A stretch of 64,000 bases of DNA from assembly GCF_001517835.1 (NCBI RefSeq), contig NZ_LOQG01000039.1, positions 1-64,000 of the forward strand. Direction: 5' to 3'. The stretch is from Caviibacter abscessus. GTDB taxonomy: Bacteria; Fusobacteriota; Fusobacteriia; Fusobacteriales; Leptotrichiaceae. The position numbers and the translations under genes were made by a program. The notes under the pieces are model-generated. The model was not told the origin of the DNA. It worked only from the letters and a program-made list of their open reading frames with translations, and did no database searches. Of this stretch, positions 1 to 9,072 are shown piece after piece (the stretch's first letter is position 1; each line of letters starts with the position of its first letter).

Positions 1-2790
1 TAAATCTATATTTGGATCTAGATTTTTTCCGTATAAGCTTACTTTTGCCGCTGATAAATCTGCAAATATATCGTAATTTGCATATACTCCATTTCTTTCT
101 ACTAATTCTACTCCAGCATCTACTTTCCCTTTTGTCCTTAAATTAAAGGCTTTATTCATATCTGTAAATATATCAAAATCTGAACTTCCTAGCAAATATT
201 TAAATTCCGTTTTATACATTATATTAACACCTGAAAATTCATTCTTATTAAATGCTACCGGTAGCTGAAATTCATTTCTTATCTCAAAGCTCTTATATGG
301 TCTATATGTTACCCCTATTTCTGGTGATAATATATTGTATATACTTCTCCATGAATTTTCTAATGGTTTCTTCTCTTTTTGTAAAGCATCGTCTGCATTG
401 AATTTTCTTTTTGAATTTTCTTTTTTCTTATCTTCAATTTTCTCCTTATTTTTAAACGCCTCATCTACTAGATGTTTCTCTGTAGTTTTACTTACATCTA
501 CAGATTTATCATTTAAATCTATAGGATTTCCTTTACTATCTCTTTTAACAACAGAAAGTTCATAATTTTTTCCATCTACCTTAAATGTTTCTGGCATTAT
601 ATATCCATATTCACCATAATGTGATAATCCTAAATCTATATCCCATTTTGAACCTGCTTTTATTCTGTATCCTAAATATGTTTGTGTTACTAAATTAAGA
701 TCCTTATATTTTAATACTATTTCTCTTTCTTTTTCCTTTTCTTTTTTATTTTTATTATTTTCAATATTTTTAACTTTATACTGTAAATTAATATCAGTGT
801 AAGTTGTATCTAAACTCGTTTGGGCTATGAAACCTTTATACATTCCTTGTACATTTATTCCTGCTGTGTGTTGGATTTTTGTAAAGTCTAATTTTTTGTC
901 ATCTGATTTAATATCTGTTCTATCATTTATTCTTGAATGTAGGTCAATTCTATATCCATTTCCAACATAACCTGCATTTAATTTTGCTGATATATTATTT
1001 GTTTGTTTCACATCTTTTATATCTTTTAAATCCGTTTTAATTTTTGCAAGTGTTTCTTCTACCTTAAATATATTTTTTTCTTTTTCACTTGCATGAAAGT
1101 ACATTGCTCTTGTTAGGTCTATTCCCCTCATCTCATATGGATTTTGCAATAATTCTGTTGCTTTTCCTAAAGCTTCTGGCACATTAAATATGTTTATGAA
1201 TTTAGTCCAACCACTTCCTTCTGTAAAATTTTTCGCTAAAGTTTGAAAACCATAATAATTTTCAAAATCTGGAAGTGAATAATTAAATAAATCTTCTCCA
1301 AGGTAATGCCAACGATTTTTTAGTTCATATTCTGCGTTAGATACCGTTAATGCTTGTGGCATTTCTGATTTTGGTTCTTTACTTGTTAAACTAAGTGATA
1401 GTGGTTTAGCTAAATTATTCGGTATTTTTGGATCATTATATGTAAATCCGTTGAAATATAGGTATGTTGGATCAAGTATTCCTGGATTTATTCCAAATAA
1501 ATCAAAGTTAGGCAATAAACCTGGAAATAGCTGTTTAAAATCATTTGGAACTTGTTTTATTAGTCCTAAATGTGAAGTTTTTCTTCCATATCCTATTCCT
1601 GCTCTATCTAGCATTTTTTGTGTTACTTTTGTTGCTATTAAGTTTATTGTAGCTTTATCTTTTGCTTCATTAATTAATTTTTGATATTGAAATCCATACT
1701 TAACACCTAAAGCTAAAATATTTGTTCCATTTTCAATATCTTTTAATAATCCTGAAATATGTTTAGTTTTATCATTACTATGTATCTCATCTAAAAAAGT
1801 ATTTACTGCTAATTTTACGGGGCTATCTCCAAATAATGAGCCTGAATAATATCCAAGTAGTCTATATGTTCCCTTATATCCTGATACTTCTGCTTTTTCT
1901 AAATCTGCTTTATCTTTTTCATATTCATTTTTAGTGCTTAAATTTACGTTTTTCTTCTCCCACTTCTTAAAATACTCTATTTTATCGTATCCAGGAGCTG
2001 CATATGATATATTTTCTATCTCTTCATTTACATCTAATTTTTCTCTATTGGTCGCAAATACCGGCCCTGCGTTAAAGTAAAAACCTTTGTATGCTCCTCC
2101 CAAACTTGGATTTATCTCTGCTCTTTTACCTTGTCCTCTTACATTTACAAAGGCTTGTATCGGATAATCTGCTAATGGATTAAATGTTACATTGTAGTCT
2201 ACTTCTTTATTCCCTATCTTGTCTTTCTCTTCTTCTATTTTATCTATTCCATACTTTTTCTTTTCTTCTCCAATTACGTAATACTTTAATGTTCCACTTA
2301 AATATTTATTCTCTGATGTTAATGTTAATCTTAACTTATCTATTTCATTTTTCTCAATAAAGTTTTCGTAATCATTATCTTTTCCTATTACATCTAATCC
2401 TAATCTTAATCCAAAATAATCTTCACTAAGTTTTATTCCAAGTCTTTTTCTAAACTTGTATTCTTTTGATATATATCTTATTGCTAAGTCTAAGTCTCTA
2501 TTTTCTGGATATTTTGGTAAATAGTAATTCCTCGATGTTTGTTGTGCTGTTTCTCCTACACTTTGATTTTTCGGTTCTTTCTTTTTGTCGTAATCTTGTA
2601 CTTTTTTTGCAAATATTAGATCCATTGCTGGAAATGCCATTCTTGATACCCTCTCTGCTGCGTCTGCTCCAAAATGGGTATCAATTCCAAAGGTAATTTC
2701 TGCCTTTACCTTGTCTTCAACCTTTGTATATGTCATCGTCGATGCACTTAATGCCGCTAATGACAGTAGTAATTTTTTATTTTTCTTCAT
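1..2790 (-). CDS. Large exported, probably outer-membrane protein (C-terminus cut by window edge)
   Basis: The frame is open without a stop for 930 codons from the ATG at 2790 to the window edge. The protein begins with a lysine-rich n-region and a hydrophobic stretch (KKLLLSLAALSAS), which looks like a Sec signal peptide. The rest alternates polar and aromatic residues in short strands separated by Gly/Asn/Asp turns, for example around SAKLNAGYVGNGYRIDLHS, which is typical of beta-rich outer-membrane or surface proteins. A Lys/Glu-rich charged segment lies at about residues 670-690 and another at about 785-810. I do not recognise the family. The C-terminus, where an autotransporter or porin barrel would be diagnostic, is missing. 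A TATAAT box lies about 45 bases upstream of the start. Confidence 0.75.
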   Translation of the reverse strand, partial: MKKNKKLLLSLAALSASTMTYTKVEDKVKAEITFGIDTHFGADAAERVSRMAFPAMDLIFAKKVQDYDKKKEPKNQSVGETAQQTSRNYYLPKYPENRDLDLAIRYISKEYKFRKRLGIKLSEDYFGLRLGLDVIGKDNDYENFIEKNEIDKLRLTLTSENKYLSGTLKYYVIGEEKKKYGIDKIEEEKDKIGNKEVDYNVTFNPLADYPIQAFVNVRGQGKRAEINPSLGGAYKGFYFNAGPVFATNREKLDVNEEIENISYAAPGYDKIEYFKKWEKKNVNLSTKNEYEKDKADLEKAEVSGYKGTYRLLGYYSGSLFGDSPVKLAVNTFLDEIHSNDKTKHISGLLKDIENGTNILALGVKYGFQYQKLINEAKDKATINLIATKVTQKMLDRAGIGYGRKTSHLGLIKQVPNDFKQLFPGLLPNFDLFGINPGILDPTYLYFNGFTYNDPKIPNNLAKPLSLSLTSKEPKSEMPQALTVSNAEYELKNRWHYLGEDLFNYSLPDFENYYGFQTLAKNFTEGSGWTKFINIFNVPEALGKATELLQNPYEMRGIDLTRAMYFHASEKEKNIFKVEETLAKIKTDLKDIKDVKQTNNISAKLNAGYVGNGYRIDLHSRINDRTDIKSDDKKLDFTKIQHTAGINVQGMYKGFIAQTSLDTTYTDINLQYKVKNIENNKNKKEKEKEREIVLKYKDLNLVTQTYLGYRIKAGSKWDIDLGLSHYGEYGYIMPETFKVDGKNYELSVVKRDSKGNPIDLNDKSVDVSKTTEKHLVDEAFKNKEKIEDKKKENSKRKFNADDALQKEKKPLENSWRSIYNILSPEIGVTYRPYKSFEIRNEFQLPVAFNKNEFSGVNIMYKTEFKYLLGSSDFDIFTDMNKAFNLRTKGKVDAGVELVERNGVYANYDIFADLSAAKVSLYGKNLDPNIDL

Positions 2791-3216
2791 GTTTTTTCTC
2801 TTTTCATTTTAATTTTTTTGTTTTAATCGCGTTTATTATATCATAATAAAAAAACATTTTATAAAAATTTATCTACCACTAATTTTACCAATATGTGAAA
2901 CTTACTAACAAAAAAAGTAGGACTTCCATCTTTTAACATGCAAAGTCCTAACACTTTTATTGCCATAATTTAATTGTATTTGTTGATTTAAAAATTTTCT
3001 CTGAAAATTAAATAATATAAAAAAATAAATACAAGATTGAAAAATTAAAAGAAAATTTATAAAATATATCTTTAACTAAATCAAAGTTTCTATTGAAAAC
3101 AACTTTACATCAACTATTTTCCTGAACCTGAAGCTCTCATAATTAATATAAATTCAAAGTCATCTATTTTGATATTTAACTTTATAAATTTTTGTCAATA
3201 ATATTTATGTGTTTTA
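2791..3216. other. Intergenic region with a -10 box and an unassigned hairpin
   Basis: AT-rich spacer between the surface-protein gene and the end of the PTS/aldolase locus. A minus-strand TATAAT at 2835-2840 probably serves the surface protein, but no good -35 is visible. An inverted repeat pairs 2913-2925 with 2943-2958 (core AGGACTT/AAGTCCT), with a loop of about 17 bases. No open frame or recognisable gene remnant was found in the rest. Confidence 0.4.
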
Positions 3217-3250
3217 TAAAAAAACTTCCACTCATTATTATGAATGGAAG
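3217..3250 (-). terminator. Intrinsic terminator of the PTS/aldolase locus
   Basis: Read on the minus strand, an 11-bp stem (CTTCCATTCAT with AUGAGUGGAAG, one U-G pair) with a 4-base loop is followed by a run of seven T. It lies 15 bases past the stop of the aldolase gene. Confidence 0.8.
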
Positions 3251-3264
3251 ATTTCATTAATATT

Positions 3265-3969
3265 TTATATAATAGTATATCCTAACCTCTTAGCATCATC
3301 AACAAACATTTGTACTGTTTCTTTCGATATTTGTTCTAAATCTTTCCCAAATTTCGAATACTTCAATATTAAATCTTTTGTAACTGTTATTATATCTACT
3401 CCAAGTTCATCTGCTTGAACTATATTATAAGCTTCTCTTGGACTTGCCCATAAAAGTTCTACTCCATTTTTTCTATTACATATTTCTTTTGCTTGTTTCA
3501 TATAAATTGTAGCATCTCTGCCTGAATCAGATATTCTTCCTGCAAAAACTGAAACTATATTTTTAGTACCATCTTTAAAACAATTTACAGCAAGTTTAAC
3601 TTGCTCAAGCGTTAATATAGCTGTTATATTTAACTTTATTCCCTTATTTGATAAATACGTTATAACATCATTTGAATAAACTCCTCTTGAATCCATTATT
3701 GGAATTTTTACATAAACATTGTCTCCCCAAGATGATATTATCTCAGCTTCTTTTTTCATAGTTTCAAAGTCATCTGAAAATACTTCAAATGATATAGGAA
3801 CATCTTTTATATTTTCTAAAACTTTTCGTGCAAATTCCTCATAATTTTTTATTCCTGCTTTTTTCATTAAGCTTGGATTAGTTGTAAAACCTTTGATAAA
3901 TGGATAATTATTGTAAAGTTCTAACATATCTTCTAATATTGCACCATCTGCATATATGTTTATACTCAT
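3265..3969 (-). CDS. Transaldolase / fructose-6-phosphate-aldolase family protein
   Basis: A 234-residue TIM-barrel aldolase of the small transaldolase/FSA family. It has the N-terminal IYADGA strand, the TTNPSLM motif, the VYVKIP strand carrying the expected Schiff-base lysine, and the ELLWASPREAYNI segment seen in TalB-like and FSA-like enzymes. Family members cleave or transfer three-carbon ketose units from sugar phosphates in the cytosol. It is the last gene of a locus with Ula-type PTS genes, 5 bases after the EIIC gene, so its substrate is probably the phosphorylated product of that transport or a derivative. It is intact although the regulator, EIIA and EIIC upstream are broken. A second, shorter paralogue lies at 46531-47184. 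Confidence 0.85.
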   Translation of the reverse strand: MSINIYADGAILEDMLELYNNYPFIKGFTTNPSLMKKAGIKNYEEFARKVLENIKDVPISFEVFSDDFETMKKEAEIISSWGDNVYVKIPIMDSRGVYSNDVITYLSNKGIKLNITAILTLEQVKLAVNCFKDGTKNIVSVFAGRISDSGRDATIYMKQAKEICNRKNGVELLWASPREAYNIVQADELGVDIITVTKDLILKYSKFGKDLEQISKETVQMFVDDAKRLGYTII

Positions 3970-3974
3970 TTTTA

Positions 3975-5328
3975 TTACTCACCTTCTTCAATATAATTAA
4001 TAACATTTGATTTAGTTTTAATAAAATTAGGAATTATTAAAATTGCAAGAATTATAACCACTATTATATATATTCCTAAATTACCTATAGTTCCAAATTT
4101 TCCTAAAAGTATTCCTAAAACTCCAAAGTCTGAATCTCCAAATGTTGTATTTGCAAATCCCAATTTCCCTAGTACAGGTAATAATAAAGCAGGTAAAAAT
4201 GTAATTAATAAACCATTGAAAAATGAACCAATTATAGCTCCTTTTTTACCTCCTGTTGCATTTCCATATATACCTGCTGTTGCTCCGCAGAAAAAATGAG
4301 GTACTAAACCTGGTATAATCAAAATGGAACCTGAAAAACCTAAAATTAACATTCCTATTATTCCACCTAAAAAACTAAATATGAATCCAATTATAACAGC
4401 AGTTTGTGCATATGTAAAAAATACAGCACAATCTATTGCCGGAATTGCATTAGGTATTACTTTTTTAGCTATACCTTGAAATGCAGGGATTAAATCAGTT
4501 AATATCATTCTTACACCTGAATAAACAATAGTAACTCCTATAGCAAATTTAAATGATGTCATTACTAAGAAAACCAAAGGTGGCTGACCATCAGAAAGAG
4601 TTAAAACAAATGAAAAGCTCGCAACTAAACCACACACTATTTAAAATATTAACATTGTTATAGCAGTTGATATAGTTGTATTTCTTAAAAATCCAAATTG
4701 TTCAGGTATTTTGATATCTTCTGTACTTTCTTTTGAATCTCCAACTTTACTTCCTATGAATGCAGATAAATAATATCCTAAACTTCCAAAATGTCCCATA
4801 GCTATTTCATCATTATCAGTTACTTTTAAAGTATAATTTTGACCAATAGCTGGCGATATTGCAGACCAAGCTCCTAGGAAAAATCCACCTAATAATATTA
4901 ATGAATAGCTTCTAAATCCTAATGCACCTAAAACTGCTGATAATAAACATGCCATAAAAAAGCTATGATGTCCTGTTAAAAATACATATTTATATTTTGT
5001 AAATCTAGCTATTAATATGTTTATAATAAGACCTGTAACTAATATTGACATTGTTTCTATACCAAATAATTTTTGTGCTGTTGCAACTACCGCTTCATTA
5101 TTTGGTATTACGCCACTAATCTTAAATCCATGTTCTATTAATTTTCCCAAAGGATCTAAACTAGATACAATAGCTCCAGCTCCTATTCCAAGCATTATAT
5201 ACCCTAATATAGGTCCTAAAGTTCCCACTAATATTTCTAAGTGAAACTAAACCTATTAACGAAACTATACCTAAAAGTAATGCAGGTTCCTTTAATATAT
5301 CTCTTAAAAAACTAAGAAAATGACTCAT
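3975..5328 (-). pseudogene. Ascorbate-type PTS EIIC (UlaA/SgaT family), broken twice
   Basis: The remnant clearly follows UlaA: GVVPNNEA-like, LTGHHSFFMACL, MGHFGSLGYYL, GLVPHFFCGATAGIYGNATGG and LGFANTTF segments are all present, together with many membrane helices. The ATG at 5328, with a GAGGAAAT Shine-Dalgarno sequence, opens an N-terminus (MSHFLSFLRDILKEPALLLG). That frame runs into a net frameshift near 5235-5250, where about five family residues also appear to be missing. The second frame ends at an in-frame TAA at 4641-4643, where the family has an aliphatic residue, and then continues in the same frame to 3975. A working EIIC would need both lesions bypassed. The family imports L-ascorbate or a related sugar acid; the substrate here is not known. 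Confidence 0.85.
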
Positions 5329-5342
5329 AATAATTTCCTCCT

Positions 5343-5621
5343 TTATTTTAATAACTCTCTAATTTTTATAATTACATCTTCTTTTATTTTCTTTTTATTC
5401 ACGTAACTTCTTATAACTACCGATTCAACCTCTTTTGGTAATTGTTCAATTAATTCTAGAGCACTGACATAAAGACCTGCTCCTTTTGAAAGTGCTGAAT
5501 TAAAATCTGAAGATTCTACTACTACGCCTAGAATACTTTCTTCTTCAAGAATTTCTTCAATTTTTAGTTTACACATAAGTGAGCTTCCTATACCATTACC
5601 ACATATTGTTACTATTTTCAT
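5343..5621 (-). CDS. PTS EIIB component, ascorbate (UlaB/SgaB) type
   Basis: A small cytosolic phosphocarrier of about 92 residues. It starts MKIVTICGNGIGSSLM, where the cysteine in TICGNGIGSS is the expected phosphorylation site of lactose/ascorbate-type EIIB. I chose the ATG at 5621 rather than 5636 because family members start at MKIV and a GGGG sequence lies about nine bases upstream. It sits between the broken EIIA and broken EIIC genes and overlaps the extreme end of the EIIA frame. The frame is intact, but without EIIA and EIIC partners it probably has no transport role unless served in trans. Confidence 0.85.
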   Translation of the reverse strand: MKIVTICGNGIGSSLMCKLKIEEILEEESILGVVVESSDFNSALSKGAGLYVSALELIEQLPKEVESVVIRSYVNKKKIKEDVIIKIRELLK

Positions 5622-5622
5622 A

Positions 5623-6048
5623 TTAGTTAACCCCATTTAAAATATTTATTATATCAATTTCATTATTTGATTTTATTAATGAATCTTTAAGTTTTTTATT
5701 TTGTATTATATCCATCAATCTTTTTAAAATATTTATATGTTAATCTGCATTTTTTGCTGCAATTACAAATATTAAATATACTTTTTCATTTCCATATAAA
5801 ACTGAATTATTTAATTTTAAAAATGAAATTCCTGTTTCACATACTCCATCTTCAGGTCTAGCATGAGGTATGGCAACATATTCATCTAAAACTATATAAA
5901 ATCCAAATTTATTGATGTTTTCAATTATTTTATCTACATAATTCCAATTTATATTTCCATTTTTTATTAATGGATTAGACGCCTCTTTTATACTTTCTCT
6001 CCAATCAGATACTTTATCTAAAATTATAGTATTATTTTTATTAAACAT
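5623..6048 (-). pseudogene. PTS EIIA (fructose/mannitol/ascorbate type), nonsense-truncated
   Basis: A type-2 EIIA domain with the active-site region YVAIPHARPEDGV, whose histidine is the phosphorylation site. The frame from the ATG at 6048 (GTGAGG upstream) stops at TAA 5740-5742 right after VIAAKNAD. The same frame then continues for 38 codons (starting HINILKRLMDII) to a second stop at 5623-5625, and this continuation matches the usual C-terminal helix of the family. Family proteins usually have a serine or similar residue at the stop position (TCA to TAA would suffice). The truncated product lacks about the last 39 residues. Confidence 0.8.
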
Positions 6049-7962
6049 TATATTGAACCTCACTTTGAATTAAGTAATTTATAAAATCATTTGCATTATT
6101 AATATTATCTAAATTGTCTAAAAAATCCTTGTTAAGTATTAAATTATAAAATTCTTTTAAAAAGCTTAAATGTTCATATTTATTTGTACTACTGTATCCA
6201 AAAAAAATTTTTGCTTTTTTATTTCCAAATTTTATAAATTTTTTTAATATAAGTATAGAAAAATCTGTTTTATATGCTTCTGTTTCAAGATTAGAATGAG
6301 GTATAGCAATACCGTCTTCAACAATAATATACGAACCAAATTTTCTAACATTTTCTATCATTCCATTTACATATTTTACGCTACAAGTTTTATTTTTTAT
6401 AAGTATATTTCCTACTTCCTTTATAGCCTCCTCAAATGTAGGAATACTATTAATAACCCTAACATTATTTTCATTTATCATATTAATTAAAAAACTATAT
6501 TTCATTTGATTTGTATAAAAATATTCACCATATATTTTTAATAAATATTTTTTTAATTCTTTATTTTCAACACCTAAATTATTTTTAATGTCTTCTACGA
6601 AACTATCAACTAAAATTTTTCTCTTTTTATTTTTTATTCCTAAGTTCATAAGTTTTTTATAATCTTCTTCTTTTAATAAGGGATTTATTTTTATCGCATT
6701 AATGTTATCTAAATCTGATGTAGTTAAAATATAATCAATATTTTTATCATTTAACAAACTTTCATTTAACATATGTATAGGTAAGACATCTAATATATCT
6801 ATATCAAAATTTTCTTTCAAATTATATTCTAAAACTTTTGAACTACCATATCCTAATGCACAGACTAATACAACTTTTTTTCTATCTTTATAAATTACCC
6901 TTTCTAATGAAGCATTAAAATGAAAACATAATAATGATATTTCAATTTTTGTAAATACTATATTGTATATTTTTTCTATCTCCTGTATTTCTTCAGTAAT
7001 TAAATGAAACATTTTGTCATGTTTATTTATTAAATCAACATAATATGTATTATCCAATGAAATATTTTTTTTAAGTCTATATATTGCAATCTTTAAATGC
7101 GATAAAAGAAAATTATATAAAATTTGATCTTTTGTTAAATCTACATTTATTCTTTTACTTACTGAATATATTAATTTTCCTAACAAAAACTTTCATTTAT
7201 CCAAGATTCTATATCAGGTATTAGGGATAAACCAATTATTAAATCAGAAATTGAATTAACTTTATCTTTATTATTAAAACAACTAATATATATATCAGAA
7301 ATTATTTTAAATTCTTTATAATTAACAAAATTATTCGGTTTATCACTTTGTTCAAAAGTAATATAACAATAAATATATGATATTAAATTAATATATAAAG
7401 AATAATTTAATTTTAAATCAATTTTATTTGATACTTTATTTATAAATTCTTTTATTTTATTTATTATGTCTTTTTCAATTACAACATACGTATATTTGCT
7501 TATATCATTATCATTTAGTATGTCATATAACAATTTTGCTCTATCTTTTAATTTAAGATTAATAAATCTTCCATCTTTATATTCATAATTTAAATTTCTT
7601 ATCATATAGCTAATTGTGTTTCTTGAAATATATATGGTAGATGATAATTTTGATATATTAAGTCCTAGTTTAGAAAAAACAGCATATAAAAATATTAAAT
7701 TTTTTATACTATTTTTAGACATATTTTGATTATTACAATATTTATCTAGTAATTTTTTCATATCATTTTTATAAAAAATTACTGTATTATTTTTTACACG
7801 TATTTTATTTAATTTTTCTTTTAATAATACTGTATTTATGCCTTTTAAATAATACCAAAAAGTTCTTTTACTAATATTTAAATATTTTAAATAGTTCTCA
7901 ATTATTTCATTTTCACTACTTAAAAATAAATTTATAATTTCTCTTTCTCTTTCCCGTAACAT
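6041..7962 (-). pseudogene. PRD-containing PTS transcription regulator (LicR/MtlR type), frameshifted
   Basis: Two abutting frames, 7180-7962 and 6041-7186, together make one regulator of about 640 residues. The order is an N-terminal winged-helix region (starting MLREREREI), PRD1, PRD2 (FLLSHLKIAIYRLKKNI), an EIIB-like domain (LVCALGYGSSKVLE) and an EIIA-like domain (EDGIAIPHSNLE). The first frame ends at TAG shortly after the SWINESF segment. Restoring one T to the T5 run at about 7187-7190 joins the frames as SFLLGKLIYSV. The regulator heads the Ula-type locus and would have activated it in response to PTS phosphorylation. The break could be real decay or a single-base sequencing error. 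Confidence 0.8.
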
Positions 7963-7983
7963 TCTATCACCTACTTTATTACC

Positions 7984-8012
7984 AGTATAACTAAAAAAAA
8001 CATAAAGTAAAT
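7984..8012 (-). promoter_or_regulatory. Possible promoter of the PRD regulator locus
   Basis: On the minus strand, TATACT (7984-7989) is preceded at 16 bases by TTTACT (8006-8011). It lies about 20 bases upstream of the regulator start. The -35 match is weak. Confidence 0.4.
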
Positions 8013-8084
8013 TTCAAATATATTACATAAAATAGTGCAAAAAATATTCAAAAAAGAATCTGTTGCAAAATAAGCTAGGTAAAG

Positions 8085-8258
8085 AAAGCAAAAATTTAAA
8101 CTTCCTTTTTTCAACAAAAATCCCAACAAAATCCAGTGAATTAATGTAGTTATTCAAATTCTATATCTTTTTGATAAAGATTCATATGAACCAAATCCAT
8201 CAAAATATTTTTGTGATATCTGTGCTTTAAACTCTAGGGTATATGGTGATTTTTCAAT
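8085..8258 (-). mobile_element. Remnant of IS3/IS150-type transposase OrfA
   Basis: Reading down from 8258, the minus strand encodes SPYTLEFKAQISQKYF, then DGFGSYESLSKRYRI. This is the N-terminal helix-turn-helix of IS3-family OrfA proteins, which usually read EFK..VV..YL.G.GS...A..YGI. A TGA follows at once, and only about 25 further codons (ITTLIHWI...) are recognisable. No terminal inverted repeats or OrfB were found, so this is a scrap and not a working element. Confidence 0.55.
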
Positions 8259-8308
8259 AAAAAAACTCCATAAGTAGTTTTGGTTATTTTCCTTTTCTAC
8301 TTATGGGG
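8259..8308 (-). terminator. Intrinsic terminator after the decayed exporter
   Basis: A 12-bp stem pairs 8266-8277 (CTCCATAAGTAG) with 8297-8308, with one G-T pair. On the minus strand it is followed by seven T at 8259-8265. It lies just past the stop of the exporter remnant. Confidence 0.75.
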
Positions 8309-8315
8309 TATCATG

Positions 8316-9072
8316 TCAGATTTTATCTTGTAAGATAATATTACAACATCCATCCTTAGTTTCATAAACCACATCACAATAGTCTAACACTTTAAATCTA
8401 CGAGTTATTACAATCACAATTTTGTCATTCAAACTCTTCAAAATATTTTTTGTAATTTCTTCTTCGTTACATATGTCTAAATTTGATGTGAATTCATCCA
8501 ATATCAATACATCTTTGTTTTTCAGCAGTGCTTTAGCCAAACATAATCTTTGTTTTTCTCCTACTGACATAGAAAACTCTTAATCAATAATAGAATCTAT
8601 TCCCTTTTCCAATCGGCTTATTTTGTCATGCAAATTAACATCCTTTAAAATTTCATTTGTGTATTTAATTCCTCAATTATTGAACGCCTTGCATAGAATA
8701 CTATACTATCAATATACCGAATAATTTAATATTCATGTTAATTAAAAATATAGACGCAAAAATCCCCATCAAAAAATATTATTGTAAAAGAAGCACCGAT
8801 TTGTTCTAAATCATCACTTATAAAATTAACAACCTTTCCGGTGGTATATTTAGAAAGAAATTCTCCATTGATATTTCTAATTTTATCAGGTATATCCATT
8901 ATTTTTTTGAGCAAATAATTTTTTTCAATTTAACCCTATTGTTTTTAACACATAAGGTAGTGTTAACATCAATAATATGCTAATAAAAGAAAATCCGAAA
9001 CATATTGCTTGCTCTATTTTAAAATTTCTAAATTTTTTTATTATATCTAACAATACTATTATTTTCTGTCAT
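8316..9072 (-). pseudogene. Bacteriocin/lantibiotic-type ABC exporter, decayed
   Basis: Fragments of one ABC exporter lie in order on the minus strand. Near 9000 is an N-terminal membrane segment (FGFSFISILLMLTLPYVLK). Then comes a transmembrane-domain piece (DKIRNINGEFLSKYTTGKVV, FISDDLEQIG). Last is an ATPase C-terminal half with the signature and Walker B (SVGEKQRLCLAKALL, DVLILDEFTSNLD) at 8316-8570. The Walker A region is missing, an in-frame TAA lies directly before the ATPase piece (about 8580), and at least two frameshifts occur upstream. The putative ATG at 9072 overlaps the end of the BceB-like permease gene, so it was once the third gene of that operon. Confidence 0.7.

Noticed and set aside
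2913-2958. Insertion-sequence end or terminator hairpin
   Set aside because: The inverted repeat has a long loop, no adjoining transposase remnant, and no plus-strand gene to terminate. It is recorded only as an unassigned hairpin.
3975-6048. Stop-codon reassignment or programmed readthrough of TAA in the PTS genes
   Set aside because: The intact genes around them, such as infA, rpoC and guaA, end normally, and internal TAA codons occur only in loci that also carry frameshifts. Decay is the simpler reading.
7180-7190. Phase-variable homopolymer controlling the PRD regulator
   Set aside because: The run is only five T long, too short to be a convincing slippage switch. A fixed deletion or sequencing error is more likely.
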